Positions 47,731 through 58,953 of a DNA stretch of 64,000 nucleotides are shown here, in pieces; the first letter of the stretch is position 1; every line of letters begins with the position of its first letter. The translations under genes were made by a program, and so were the position numbers. The notes under the pieces were generated by a model. The model saw only the letters and a list, made by a program, of their open reading frames with translations. It did no database searches and was not told the origin of the DNA. This DNA comes from Rubrivivax sp. (lineage in GTDB: Bacteria > Pseudomonadota > Gammaproteobacteria > Burkholderiales > Burkholderiaceae_C), in NCBI GenBank assembly GCA_016707445.1, contig JADJHR010000011.1, positions 62,001 to 126,000 of the forward strand, in the 5' to 3' direction.

Positions 47731-47849
47731 GCCATTGCTCAAACGCAGTGCCAACGGCAGGCACCCTGGCCACGCGTCCGGCTTGGTTCATCATCGGCCG
47801 CCTTGCCGGGGCGCCACGCCGCCGAGTGCCGGGCAGCAATACGTTAGAC
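47725..47849 (+). repeat. attC site (125 bp)
   Basis: The 5' core is GTCTAAG (last base changed), L'' GCTCAAACGC, interior GCCAACGGCAGG and TTGGTTCATCATCGGCCGCC, 3' core GTTAGAC, perfect. The L' box is degenerate (CCGGGCAGCAATAC). Confidence 0.8.
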
Positions 47850-47865
47850 CCCACAAGAATCCAGT

Positions 47866-48375
47866 GTGAGCATCGAACCGGTCATCGGGATGGCCATCGC
47901 TCTCTTCGGCGTGCCGATCCTCATGGTCGCGGTGCGGTTCGCTGGGGCCGATCCATTGCGCTTGGTGACACGTCTGGCCATGTGGGCCATGGCAGCCGCG
48001 GTCATCTGGTTGGCACAGACGGCGTCATCGAATTGGCCTGCAGAACTTGGCTTGCGACAACCCTCAGGCTCGACAGCAGTCTATGCCCTTGTCGGAGCAG
48101 TTTTGGCATTGGCCGCTTGGCCAATCATCGGCTTCACCCAGCGCGCATTTGGTGGTACCAAGGTCACGGATACAGAGGCATTTCACAAGCTCATCGGCAT
48201 CGCGCCGGCATACCGCGCCTTTCTGGTTGTCACTGCAGGCGTCACCGAAGAAGTTCTGTTCCGTGCGTATGCCATCGGCGTCGGTACCCAAGTCCTTGGA
48301 TCAGTCTGGGTCGCGTTCACGCTGTCATTGCTGGTCTTTGTTGCCGCACATTTTCGTTGGGGTGGGCGCCCTTTC
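47866..48375 (+). pseudogene. CPBP-family intramembrane protease, 3' truncated (cassette)
   Basis: The GTG start gives a multi-spanning membrane protein with the CPBP/Abi motif 1 VTEEVLFRAY (EExxxR) near residue 124 and the start of motif 2 (LLVFVAAHFRWG) near residue 162. After Gly169 the frame runs into antisense sequence of the next gene (to a stop at 48717), so the last helix and motifs are missing. The break sits where an opposite-strand block begins. An intact member would be about 220-250 residues. Confidence 0.7.
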
Positions 48376-48387
48376 GGCCGCACTCCG

Positions 48388-48957
48388 CTACCTGAGACGC
48401 TTGCTCTCCTTGCATGCTTCGATGAGCGTGTGCAAGCGCGACATGCGGGTGTCGGCCTTCTTGGCGCTGATGACCCAGTGCAGGATCACCTTGCGATAGC
48501 TTGGAGGGCAGGCCTCGAAGTAGGCCCACCCGGCTTTGCTCCGTTTGAACGCCCGAAGTTCTGCAGCTGCAAGCTCTGCTGTCTCGGCCTGCTCGTAGGC
48601 ATAGACAACCGACCGGCCGTCCGTTCGGTGGGCGAAGGCCTGAGCGCCAGCCTCTGTCATTCGCCCTTCGGCTGTGAGTTGTTCGACCTTCGCGATATTG
48701 ACCGCGCTCCAGATTGAAGTCTTCTTTCTGGGTGTGAATCGAATCTGGTAGGCGTGGTCGTCAATCCGCCTGCGAACGCCATCGATCCAGCCAAAGCACA
48801 GTGCTTCATCCACAGACTCGGACCACGTCATGCTCGGCCGCCCGGAATCGACTTTCCAGAATCCAACCATGAGCTCAGCGGCGGTTGTTGCATGCAACCC
48901 CAGCCAGAGCCGAAACTCGATTGCCGAGGCGAAGTACTTGGGCTCAGGTGGGTGCAT
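48388..48957 (-). CDS. YdeI/OmpD-associated family protein (inverted cassette)
   Basis: A 189-residue protein of the YdeI 'bacteriocin-protection' family: PKYFASAIEFRLWLGLHA, ELMVGFWKVDSGRPSMTWSESVDEALCFGWIDG and RFTPRKKTSIWSAVNIAKVEQL are conserved blocks. Its role is unclear; family members have been linked to stress and peptide resistance. It lies opposite to nearly all other array genes and its end truncates the CPBP gene, so an inversion or rearrangement is likely. Confidence 0.8.
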   Translation of the reverse strand: MHPPEPKYFASAIEFRLWLGLHATTAAELMVGFWKVDSGRPSMTWSESVDEALCFGWIDGVRRRIDDHAYQIRFTPRKKTSIWSAVNIAKVEQLTAEGRMTEAGAQAFAHRTDGRSVVYAYEQAETAELAAAELRAFKRSKAGWAYFEACPPSYRKVILHWVISAKKADTRMSRLHTLIEACKESKRLR

Positions 48958-48960
48958 TGG

Positions 48961-48985
48961 ACCTGACGTGCGAGTTGATCAGTCG
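48961..48985 (-). repeat. Possible inverted attC 3' remnant
   Basis: On the minus strand, just before the YdeI start, GATCAACTCGCACGTCAGGT resembles the GGCTAACTCTTCGTTAGAC end of array sites, with GTCAGGT in place of GTTAGGT. This would suit a cassette inserted or inverted as a unit. Weak. Confidence 0.3.
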
Positions 48986-49156
48986 ACAGCGATGGGGCGG
49001 CGCCGGGAAGTACGGAAAGCTGCCCCTCAAGCATGATCCCGCACGATCCCGCACGATCCTGCCTCAGATCCCTTCTGTGCAAAAGCGGTATCGCGATCGC
49101 CGGTCTGGCAGGCAGGCAAAAGTGGGCGCACTCAGCGCCGCCTTCAACCCCAGCGC

Positions 49157-49906
49157 TCAAGGCGTCAAGCCTTGAACCTTCACCGGCGTCAACCTCGTCG
49201 CCGTGGTTCCGTCGGCGAGGCTGGCCGACGTGAAGGACACCGGATCGGCGGTGATGTCTGGAACGACGTTGCTTGATGCGACTGCCACCGTGGCGGGCGC
49301 ACTGATCAGGCTGCCCCCACCATTGGAAACGCGCACGGTGACCACGCGCCCAGTGTCCTCAACGGTCAGCGGTGCCGTTGAAAACGCAGAGTCAGTCGCG
49401 CCCGCGACCGTGACCCCGTCGACGAACCATTGGTACGAAAAGGGGCCGGGGCCGATCGCGCCGACGGTGAAGCGTGCTGATTCACCGGCCTTCACATTGG
49501 CGTTGGCCGGCTGAACGGTCAAGGCCAGTCCCACCGTGCCGGGCATCTTCTCGGTGGCCGCCAACAGCGCGAAACTGAAATCGCCACCGATCTGCAGCGC
49601 CACATCGACGTAGGTCGTGCAGCCAACAAGTGCCGTTGCAATTCGCAGGATGCCGCTGGCGCTGTCGAACGATGACGAAGTTTCGTCGGCGTCGGACACT
49701 GGGGCCCCAGCCGCCTGTAGCGCAAAGCGCAAGTCGCCAAGATGCCGCAGGATGACATTGGGGTAAGTGGCTGCACCCATGGTGACCGCAGGGACGTACA
49801 ACAAGTCGTGGTCGATGTCGAACCACGCCACTTCGGCATAAGCGGGCTTGCCCAAGAGCAGTGGCAAGGCCAGCACCAGCAAGCTTGCATTCCGGCGAAA
49901 CTGCAT
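49157..49906 (-). CDS. Secreted protein with Ig-like domain
   Basis: A 249-residue exported protein. The signal peptide is MQFRRNASLLVLALPLLLGKPAYA, which sets the start at 49906 rather than a TTG at 49921. Residues about 25-110 resemble no family I know; residues about 120-210 show an Ig-like beta sandwich (LTVQPANANVKAGESARFTVGAIGPGPFSYQWFVDGVTVAGATDSAFS ... VTVRVSNGGGS). Such domains bind surfaces or carbohydrates. It lies between the inverted YdeI gene and the restriction operon. Confidence 0.7.
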   Translation of the reverse strand: MQFRRNASLLVLALPLLLGKPAYAEVAWFDIDHDLLYVPAVTMGAATYPNVILRHLGDLRFALQAAGAPVSDADETSSSFDSASGILRIATALVGCTTYVDVALQIGGDFSFALLAATEKMPGTVGLALTVQPANANVKAGESARFTVGAIGPGPFSYQWFVDGVTVAGATDSAFSTAPLTVEDTGRVVTVRVSNGGGSLISAPATVAVASSNVVPDITADPVSFTSASLADGTTATRLTPVKVQGLTP

Positions 49907-50220
49907 CAATGGCTTCTCCAAACTGGCGGCGGCGATTCAACGCAGGCAAGGGCGGTGACTGCTGCGTCGGTCCAATTCTGCCCCGATCTTCGTGGCCTCG
50001 TCCAACGGTTGACCTCCACCGCGCGGCGGCGTCTCTTCGCACGCCCCGTCGCTACCCACCCAGGCCAGCCATACCCGCTACACAAGCGCCAGACTTGGTC
50101 CGACAATGCCGGCCGGGGGTGCATGGCGCGCGCTCGGCTGACCACCTGGCGGCCGGTGCAACATCGACACTGGGCGCAGACCCCAACGCCAGCAACCCTT
50201 CAGAAGCGCCATCGCAGCCC
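49907..50220. other. Leader region of the hsd operon
   Basis: No gene is seen in these 314 bases between the divergent secreted-protein gene and hsdM. They must hold the promoters of both, but no strong -35/-10 pair was identified. The hsdM frame is open through part of it, without a start. Confidence 0.5.
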
Positions 50221-52056
50221 ATGAACCAGCAAGCTCTCTCTTCGCTCATCTGGTCGGTGGCCGACCTTCTTCGTGGCGACTTCAAGCAAAGCGAGTACGG
50301 CCGGGTGATCCTGCCGTTCACCGTGCTGCGGCGCCTGGACTGCGTCCTCGAACCCACGAAGGAAGCGGCGCTGAAGGAACATGCCGCCAAGCAAGCAGCC
50401 GGCATCGCCTTCGAGCCCTTCGTCAAGCGCAAGACGGGCCTGGACTTCTACAACGTCTCGTCGCTCGACATGCGCAAGCTGATGGGCGACCAGGACAACA
50501 TCCGCGCCAACCTCGACAGCTACATCCAGGGCTTCGCACCCGACGTGCGATCGATCTTCGAGCACTTCGACTTCGCGGCCACGGTCGAGCGGCTGCACAA
50601 GGCCAAGCTGCTGTATCTGGTGACCGAGAAGTTCTCCAGCATCGACCTGCACCCGTCAGCGGTCGACAACGTGCAGATGGGGCTGGTGTTCGAGGAACTG
50701 ATCCGCAAGTTCGCTGAGCTGTCGAATGAGACGGCCGGTGAACACTTCACCCCGCGCGAGGTGATCAGGTTGATGGTGAACCTGCTCTTCATCGAGGACG
50801 ACGATGCGCTGCAAAAGCCGGGCGTGGTGCGAACCCTGTACGACCCGACCGCCGGCACGGGCGGCATGCTCAGCGTGGCGGGTGAGTACCTGTTCGAGCT
50901 GAACCCCAAGGCCCGGCTCACGCTGTTCGGCCAGGAGCTGAACGCCGAGTCGCACGCCATCTGCAAGGCCGACATGCTGATCCGTGGCCAGGACATCAGC
51001 AACATCATCCTCGGCAACACGCTCAGCGACGACGGGCTGCTGGGCAAGCTGTTCGACTACATGCTGTCCAACCCGCCCTTCGGCGTGGAATGGAAGAAGA
51101 TCGAGAAGGCCATCCGCGACGAGTACGAAAGGCAGGGCTACAACGGCCGCTTCGGGCCCGGCCTGCCGCGGGTGTCGGACGGCTCGCTGCTGTTCCTGCT
51201 GCACCTGCTGAGCAAGATGCGCCCGGCCACGCAAGGCGGCAGCCGCATCGGCATCGTGCTGAATGGGTCGCCGCTGTTCACCGGGGGTGCCGGTTCTGGC
51301 GAATCCGAGATCCGCCGCCACGTGCTGGAGAACGACCTGGTCGAGGCCATCGTCGCGCTGCCCACCGACATGTTCTACAACACCGGCATCAGCACCTATG
51401 TCTGGGTGCTGAGCAACCGCAAGCCCGCCGACCGCAAGGGCTTCGTGCAGCTGATCGACGCCAGCAGCTTCTGGCAGAAGATGCGCAAGAGCCTGGGCAG
51501 CAAGCGCAAGGAGATGAGCGATGAGCACATCGCCACCGTCACCCGGCTGTTCGGCGACTTCATGGTGGCCAACTTGGTCACCGTGCTGGACGCGGAGGGC
51601 AAGGAGACGAGCCGACAGGTGCTGATGGACGGTGAGACGCTGCCCAAGGCGCCGGCCGGCGGGAAGGTCAAGAAGACTCCCATCTCGCGCATCTTCCGCA
51701 ACCAGGACTTCGGCTACCGCACCATCACGGTCGAGCGCCCGCTGCGTGACGACAAGGGCAAGCCGATCCTGGGCGAGAAGGGCAAGGCCAAGGGCAAGCC
51801 GCAGCCCGACAGCAGCCTGCGCGACACCGAGAACGTGCCGCTGGCCGAGGACGTGGAAAGCTACTTCAAGCGCGAGGTGCTGCCGCATGCGCCCGACGCC
51901 TGGATCGACCACGACAAGACCAAGGTCGGCTACGAGATCCCGTTCAACCGGCACTTCTATGTCTTCGAGCCGCCAAGAGAGTTGGCCGAGATCGATGCCG
52001 ACCTGAAGAAGGTCACCGACCGCATCAAGGCGATGATCGAGGGGCTGTCGGCGTGA
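50221..52056 (+). CDS. hsdM: Type I restriction-modification DNA methyltransferase subunit HsdM
   Basis: A 611-residue N6-adenine methyltransferase. The N-terminal helical domain starts MNQQALSSLIWSVADLLRGDFKQSEYG. The SAM-binding motif DPTAGTGGM is near residue 208 and the catalytic motif NPPFG near residue 284. The ATG at 50221 matches the family start; the longer frame upstream is not conserved. It forms M2S1 with HsdS. It overlaps hsdS by 4 bp (GTGA). Confidence 0.95.
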   Translation: MNQQALSSLIWSVADLLRGDFKQSEYGRVILPFTVLRRLDCVLEPTKEAALKEHAAKQAAGIAFEPFVKRKTGLDFYNVSSLDMRKLMGDQDNIRANLDSYIQGFAPDVRSIFEHFDFAATVERLHKAKLLYLVTEKFSSIDLHPSAVDNVQMGLVFEELIRKFAELSNETAGEHFTPREVIRLMVNLLFIEDDDALQKPGVVRTLYDPTAGTGGMLSVAGEYLFELNPKARLTLFGQELNAESHAICKADMLIRGQDISNIILGNTLSDDGLLGKLFDYMLSNPPFGVEWKKIEKAIRDEYERQGYNGRFGPGLPRVSDGSLLFLLHLLSKMRPATQGGSRIGIVLNGSPLFTGGAGSGESEIRRHVLENDLVEAIVALPTDMFYNTGISTYVWVLSNRKPADRKGFVQLIDASSFWQKMRKSLGSKRKEMSDEHIATVTRLFGDFMVANLVTVLDAEGKETSRQVLMDGETLPKAPAGGKVKKTPISRIFRNQDFGYRTITVERPLRDDKGKPILGEKGKAKGKPQPDSSLRDTENVPLAEDVESYFKREVLPHAPDAWIDHDKTKVGYEIPFNRHFYVFEPPRELAEIDADLKKVTDRIKAMIEGLSA

Positions 52057-53408
52057 GCGCTCCGAAGTACCCCGCGTACAAGGACTCGGGGGCAGATTGG
52101 CTTGGAGAGGTGCCATCCCATTGGATCGTCAGTCCGTTCAAGTGGCAGATCGAACGAAACGATGGCGGAGTATGGGGTGTTGATCCCGATGGAATAGATG
52201 ACACCATCGTCCTCCGATCAACGGAGCAAACTGTCGATGGGCGCTGGCGAATGGACGATCCGGCGCCGCGAAAACTCTCTCCGCTAGAGAAGGAATCGTC
52301 ACTACTCGAAGAAGGTGACCTCATAGTCACCAAGTCAAGCGGAAGTTCACTGCACATCGGCAAGACGACGTTGGTCACTTCGAAGATTGCGGCAATGGGT
52401 TGTTGCTACTCGAACTTCATGCAGCGGATTCGAATGAAGTCCACGTTCAACCCGAAACTGGCGTGGTACGTGATGAACAACGATATTGCGCGCCTTCAGT
52501 TTGACTTGGCTTCGAACTCGACGACTGGCCTCGCGAATCTCAATGGAACCATGATCGGCGAGATGATCCTGGCAGTGCCGTCAGTCGCTGAGCAAGCTGC
52601 CATCGCCTCCTTCCTCGACCGCGAAACCGCCAAGATCGACACCCTGGTCGAAGAGCAAAAGCGTCTGATCGAACTCCTGAAAGAGAAGCGCCAGGCGGTG
52701 ATTTCGCAGGCCGTCACGAAGGGGCTGGACCCGAACGTGCCGATGAAGGATTCGGGGGTGGAGTGGCTGGGGCAGGTGCCGGGTGCATGGAAGGTGGTGC
52801 CCCTAAAGTGGCTCTGCGCTCTGCTCAAGGACGGAACTCATCTGCCTCCGCCACGAGTAGCGGACGGGGTACCGCTCCTGAGTGTTCGCAACGTCCAAGG
52901 TGGCGTCTTTTCGAAGCTCGATGATGATTCCATGATTTCTGAGGAGAACTACCAAGAGCTGTGCAGGTCGTTTGTGCCGCAGCCGAACGATGTGCTTCTG
53001 GCAATAGTAGGCGCCACGTTGGGCAAGACCGCGATGGTGCCTGATGACATCGGCCGCTTCCACATCCAGAGAAGCCTTGCAATCTTTCGTCCAGAAGGCG
53101 AGCTGACTGCCGCATGGCTTCACCTCGTGTTCCGAAGCAGTGGATTCCAGGCGTTACTGTGGGAAAGCGTGGGCTTCTCGGCTCAACCGGGGATCTACCT
53201 TGGCACCCTCGCTGCAGTCCGAGTTCCTGTGCCACCAATCGACGCCCAGGCCGAGATCGTGCGCGTTGTCACTCTCGGCCTTGACCGAATAGACCAGCTC
53301 ATCACCGAAGCCGAGACGGGTGTGTTGTTGCTGCTCGAACGCCGCTCCGCCCTTATCTCCGCCGCCGTCACCGGCAAGATCGATGTACGTGGCTTGGTGC
53401 CACATTGA
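52053..53408 (+). CDS. hsdS: Type I restriction-modification specificity subunit HsdS
   Basis: A 451-residue specificity subunit with two target-recognition domains. Each half begins with a repeated module (YKDSGADWLGEVPSHWIV at the start, MKDSGVEWLGQVPGAWKVVPLKW near residue 230). The central conserved helices are EQAAIASFLDRETAKIDTLVEEQKRLIELLKEKRQAVISQAVTKGL, and the C-terminal helices VTLGLDRIDQLITEAETG. The recognition domains are more AT-rich than hsdM and hsdR, as usual for swapped TRDs. The start is GTG. Confidence 0.93.
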   Translation: MSAPKYPAYKDSGADWLGEVPSHWIVSPFKWQIERNDGGVWGVDPDGIDDTIVLRSTEQTVDGRWRMDDPAPRKLSPLEKESSLLEEGDLIVTKSSGSSLHIGKTTLVTSKIAAMGCCYSNFMQRIRMKSTFNPKLAWYVMNNDIARLQFDLASNSTTGLANLNGTMIGEMILAVPSVAEQAAIASFLDRETAKIDTLVEEQKRLIELLKEKRQAVISQAVTKGLDPNVPMKDSGVEWLGQVPGAWKVVPLKWLCALLKDGTHLPPPRVADGVPLLSVRNVQGGVFSKLDDDSMISEENYQELCRSFVPQPNDVLLAIVGATLGKTAMVPDDIGRFHIQRSLAIFRPEGELTAAWLHLVFRSSGFQALLWESVGFSAQPGIYLGTLAAVRVPVPPIDAQAEIVRVVTLGLDRIDQLITEAETGVLLLLERRSALISAAVTGKIDVRGLVPH

Positions 53409-54349
<941 letters not shown>

Positions 54350-54353
<4 letters not shown>

Positions 54354-57300
54354 GCATCCACAAGGAGATCCGCCTCGAAGACGAGATCTGCTCGGACCTG
54401 GCTGCCGCCGGCTGGCTGCACGAAGCCGGCGACAACGCCCGCTACGACCGCACCCAGGCCCTGTTCGTCGATGACGTGGTGGCCTGGGTCCAGGCCAGCC
54501 AGCCCAAAGCCTGGGACACCATCGCGGGTAGCCACGGCGCCGCGGCACCGAAGATCGTGGCCGAGCGCCTGCGCAAGACACTCGACAGCCAGGGAACGCT
54601 GCAGGTGCTTCGCCACGGTTTCGAGATGATCGGCCTGAAGCACCCGATCGCCCTGTGCCAGTTCAAGCCGGCGCTGGCCATGAACGCCGACCTGCAGGCC
54701 CGTTACGCCGCCAACCGGCTGCGCGTGGTGCGCCAGGTTCACTACTCGGTGCACCACGAGAACAGCCTCGACCTGGTGCTGTTCGTCAACGGCATCCCGG
54801 TGGCGACGGCCGAACTCAAGAGCCACTACACGCAGGGCGTGCAGGACGCGATCTACCAGTACAAGACCGACCGCGAGCCGCTCTTCAAGCCCAGGAACGC
54901 CCCCGAGCCGTTGCTGGCCTTTCCCGGCGGGGCCCTGGTGCACTTTGCCGTGAGCAATGCCGAAGCCGCGATGACCACGCGACTGGCCGGCCTGGACACC
55001 ACCTTCCTGCCGTTCAACCAGGGCAACGCCGGTGGCGCCGGCAACCCGCCCAAGGCCGGCATCGCCACCGACTACCTGTGGAAGGAGGTCTGGCAGCGCG
55101 ACAGCTTCCTGCAGATCCTCGGGCGCTACCTGGTGCCGGTGAAGAACGCCAAGAAGCAGCTGGTCGGCTGGATCTATCCCCGCTACCACCAGCTCACAGC
55201 CACCCGAAAAATCGTCGCCGCCGTCACGCGCGATGGACCGGGCCACAAGTACCTGATCCAGCATTCCGCAGGATCGGGCAAGACGAACTCGATCGCCTGG
55301 ACGGCGCACTTCCTGGCCGACCTGCACGACGCCGACGACAACAAGGTCTTCGACACCGTCATCGTGATCTCGGACCGCACGGTGCTGGACGACCAGCTGC
55401 GCGAAGCCATCATGTCCTTCGAGCGCACGCAGGGCGTCGTGGCCGTGGTCACCGGCGAGGGCGCCAGCAAGAGCAAGGAACTGGCCGAGGCCCTGGCGGG
55501 TGGCAAGAAGATCGTGGTGTGCACGATCCAGACCTTCCCCTTCGCACTGGAAGAGGTGCGCAAGCTGGCCGCCACCAAGGGCAAGCGCTTCGCCGTGATC
55601 GCCGACGAGGCGCACTCATCGCAGACCAACGAGACCGCGGCCAAGCTCAAGATGGTGCTGAGCGCTGCCGAGCTGGCCGAACTGCAGGATGGCGGCGACG
55701 TGAGCGCCGAGGACATCCTGGCCGCCCAGATGGCCGCCAAGGCCGGCGGCGACGAGGACGCAGGCATCACCTACGTGGCCTTTACCGCCACACCCAAGGA
55801 CAAGACGCTGCAGCTGTTCGGCACCAGGCCCGATCCCAGCCGGCCGCCGGGGGCCGACAACATCCCTGCGCCGTTTCACGTCTACTCGATGCGCCAGGCC
55901 ATTGAGGAAGGCTTCATCCTGGATGTGCTGAAGACCTACACCTCGTACAAGGTGGCGTTCTCGCTGGCGCACAAAGGCCAGCAGATCGACTCCAAGGAAG
56001 TCGACCGCTCCGAGGCCATGAAGGGGATCATGGGTTGGGTGCGGCTGCACGAGTACAACATCGCGCAGCGCGTGCAGGTGGTGGTCGAGCACTTCCGCAA
56101 GCACGTGTCAGGGCTGCTGAGCGGCCGCGCCAAGGCGATGGTGGTCACCGGCAGCCGCAAAGAGGCCGTGCGCTGGCAGAAGGCCACGCGCAAGTACATC
56201 GCCGAACACGGCTACAAGATCGAGACGCTGGTGGCGTTCTCGGGCGAAGTCTTCGACCCGGAAAGCGGCCCCGACCCATTCACCGAACACAGCAAGGACC
56301 TGAACCCCAAGCTGGGTGGGCAGGACATCCGCAGCGCATTCATGAGCGGCGACTACCAGCTGCTGCTGGTGGCCAACAAGTTCCAGACCGGGTTCGACGA
56401 ACCGCTGCTGTGCGCCATGTACGTCGACAAGCGCCTGGGCGGCGTCCAGGCCGTGCAGACCCTGTCGCGCCTGAACCGCTGCTACCCCGGCAAGGACCAG
56501 ACCTACGTCGTCGACTTCGTGAACGACGCGCAGGACATCCTGGCCGCCTTCAAGCCGTACTACGAGACGGCGGAACTATCGGGCGTCACCGACCCATACA
56601 TCGTCAACGAGCTCAAGGCCAAGCTCGACAGCCAGGCGCTGTACGACACCTATGAGGTGGACCGGGTCGTCAACGTGGCGATCAAGGGCAAGACCGCCAA
56701 GCAGTCGGAACTGGATGCGGCCACGACCCCGGTGGCCAGCCGGCTGCTGCAGGCCTATGCCGAGGCGAAGCAGGCGTTCGAGGCCGCGGGCGACGACGCC
56801 AAGAAGGCCAAGGCCGCCAAGGACACGATGGATTCGCTGATCCTGTTCAAGGGCGACATCGCAAGCTACGTGCGGGTCTACGGGTTCCTGTCCCAGATCT
56901 TCGACTACGGCAACACCGACATCGAGAAGCGATCGATCTTCTTCCGGCTGCTGCACCCGCTGCTGACGTTTGGGCGCGAACGCGAAGGCGTTGACCTGTC
57001 GGCGTTGCGGCTGACGGCGTACACGATCAAGAGCATCGGCGACCCGAAGCTGGATCTGCATGCCGGCGAGCCCGAGAAGCTTTACGTGGTGGACGAGGTC
57101 GGCTCCGGCCAGGTGCAGGACAAGGTCAAGATCGCCCTGAGCGAGCTGATCGAGAAGGTGAACGACCTGTTCGAGGGCGACCTGACGCCGGGCGACAAGC
57201 TGGTCTACGTCAACGACGTCATCAAGGGCAAGCTGATGGAGTCGCAGAAGCTGGCCGAGCAGGCGATGAACAACACGAAAGAGCAGTTCGCCGCATCACC

Positions 57301-57475
57301 CGATCTGGCCAACGAGATCATGAACGCGGTGATGGACGCGCTGACGGCGCACACCGAGATGAGCAAGCAGGCCTTGGAGTCGGAGGCCTTGCGAAGCGAC
57401 ATGAAGGATGTCTTGCTGGGGGCCGGCAAGCTGTGGGAAGAGCTGCGCGGAAAGGCGCAGGGCGCGCATGGCTAG
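54350..57475 (+). CDS. hsdR: Type I restriction endonuclease subunit HsdR
   Basis: A 1041-residue restriction and translocation subunit. The N-terminal nuclease domain has the RecB-like site ENSLDLVLFVNGIPVATAELKS (Asp ... Glu-x-Lys). The helicase motor has Walker A HSAGSGKT near residue 305 and the DEAD-box-type motif ADEAHSSQ near 419, followed by YVAFTATPKDKT and later ANKFQTGFDEPLL and QTLSRLNRCYPGKD. The C-terminal helical part contacts HsdM. Full length, no internal stops. The start overlaps the stop of the masked gene by 4 bp. Confidence 0.95.
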
Positions 57476-57615
57476 TCAAGCAAACCGCGAGCGGCATGTG
57501 GTCTGCGGCTGTCATTCCACCCCGGGCCACAGCCGTCCTGCCGCTGTCGCCTGCTTGTCGCAAAGCTTAGGGCGCCCGACCTCACTGCGCGCGGACACTT
57601 CACCGGTTGCAAACC

Positions 57616-58149
57616 ATGCAGTTCACACACAGAGACGCCTTGGAAAGTGATCTTCCACGGGTGGTCGAAATCTACAACCACGCGGTGGCGTCACGCACCT
57701 GTAGTTGCGACCTCGAACCCACAACCGTTGAGGCCAAGAAGCCCTCCTTCTTGGCTCACACTTCAAACCATCGCCCATTCTGGGTGGCAGAAGATCCTGC
57801 CAAGTCGGAGCATGGTGCAATCGGCTATCTCGGCTTCTTCCATTTCATGAACGAACGTCCGGGCTATTTCATGACAGCAGACTTGGCCGTGTATCTGCAC
57901 CCGGACTACCAGGGCAAGGGGCTTGGCACGTATCTCATCTCCAAGGCCATTGAAAATGCCCCCAAGCTCGCCATCGAGACGCTGACAGCAACAATCTTCG
58001 CCAGCAACGAAGCCAGCATTCGGCTCTTCGAGAAAATGGGATTCGAGCGCTGGGGCTTCATGCCCCGGGTAGCCCGCCTTGAGGGGCTCGAAAAAGACCT
58101 GGTCCTGGTTGGCAGACGGCTCTGCGAACCAGAGTCAAGAGCGGCCTAG
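57616..58149 (+). CDS. GNAT acetyltransferase, phosphinothricin-acetyltransferase-like (cassette)
   Basis: A 177-residue enzyme: MQFTHRDALESDLPRVVEIYNHAVASRT at the start, and the acetyl-CoA-binding motif HPDYQGKGLGTYLI near residue 97. The pattern NEASIRLFEKMGFERWGFMPRV near the end is typical of the PAT/BAR branch, which acetylates amino-group toxins or amino acids. The ATG at 57616 is preferred to a TTG 9 bases earlier. No attC core precedes it, so the restriction operon or a deletion may have removed it; an attC follows directly. Confidence 0.85.
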   Translation: MQFTHRDALESDLPRVVEIYNHAVASRTCSCDLEPTTVEAKKPSFLAHTSNHRPFWVAEDPAKSEHGAIGYLGFFHFMNERPGYFMTADLAVYLHPDYQGKGLGTYLISKAIENAPKLAIETLTATIFASNEASIRLFEKMGFERWGFMPRVARLEGLEKDLVLVGRRLCEPESRAA

Positions 58150-58269
58150 CATGTCGTTCAACCTGCGCGCAAACGGCCGGCCGGCTTGGCCATCCAATCG
58201 CCTTGGTTCATCACCGGCCGCACGGCCAGGGCGCCATGCCGCCGTCGCCGGGTTGGCTTTGCATTAGGC
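58144..58269 (+). repeat. attC site (126 bp)
   Basis: The 5' core is GCCTAGC (A to G), overlapping the stop of the previous gene. L'' is GTTCAACCTG, the interior has CGGCCGGCCGGCTTGGCC and TTGGTTCATCACCGGCCG, L' is CGCCGGGTTGGC, and the 3' core is ATTAGGC (G to A). Confidence 0.8.
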
Positions 58270-58275
58270 GTCAGA

Positions 58276-58773
58276 ATGCCCTCCATCGACGAGATCCTCG
58301 CGCTTGACCGTCTGACGTTGGAAGACGAAGTTGGGCCTGACGGCGAGGTCGTGAGCGATGAATGGCTTCGCAGGCGGCTTGAAGAAGCGCTGTTGACGTC
58401 CCAGCTCTGCACGGTCAAACGCAACGGCACGCTCGTAGCCTATGCCATGCTGCACCCGCAGACAGAGAGTCGGTGGTTCGTCACCTGCTTCAACACACAT
58501 CCTTCCTATCGAACTGCACCTGTATTGCTTGAGCTCTTCGTAGCCTTCAGTGAACTGGTGAGCCGCCATGGAATCGTGGAACTCCGAAGCAACGTTTTTA
58601 GAACGAACGAGCAATCTCTGGCGTTCCACAAGAAGCTTGGCTTTCGCGTCACCAAAGAGAATGCCCAGGCAGTTGAACTGTCCACCACCGTTGCAGACAT
58701 GATCTCCACGTCGTCTCTTGCAAGGACGATGAAGAGGCTGCAACTGCCCCAACCCCCGAAGCAACAACCATGA
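58276..58773 (+). CDS. GNAT-like acetyltransferase (cassette)
   Basis: A 165-residue protein. The central strand pattern (TLVAYAMLHPQTESRWFVTCFNTHPSYRTAPVLLELFVAFSEL) and the later VELRSNVFRTNEQSLAFHKKLGFRVTKEN are GNAT-like; the loop THPSYRTAP replaces the usual Q/RxxGxG acetyl-CoA loop, so binding may be altered. The ATG lies 6 bp after the attC core, the compact layout of a cassette. Substrate unknown. Confidence 0.7.
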   Translation: MPSIDEILALDRLTLEDEVGPDGEVVSDEWLRRRLEEALLTSQLCTVKRNGTLVAYAMLHPQTESRWFVTCFNTHPSYRTAPVLLELFVAFSELVSRHGIVELRSNVFRTNEQSLAFHKKLGFRVTKENAQAVELSTTVADMISTSSLARTMKRLQLPQPPKQQP

Positions 58774-58807
58774 ACGACCTGCTGGACGCCACTGGCACGC
58801 CACTGAT

Positions 58808-58933
58808 GTTCAACCTGTCGTTCAACCGACACGCCGACGGCAGGCCAGCTTGGCCGGGCAATTGCCTTGGTTCATCATCGGCCGCACGACCAAACCGCCC
58901 CGCTGCCGTCGCCCAGTTGGCTCTGCGTTAGGC
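58808..58933 (+). repeat. attC site (126 bp)
   Basis: The 5' core is GTTCAAC (a valid RYYYAAC), L'' is GTTCAACCGA, interior CGACGGCAGGCCAGCTTGGCC and TTGGTTCATCATCGGCCGCA, L' CGCCCAGTTGGC, 3' core GTTAGGC, perfect. Confidence 0.88.
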
Positions 58934-58953
58934 CTGACGAAAGAGCCTTTGCC

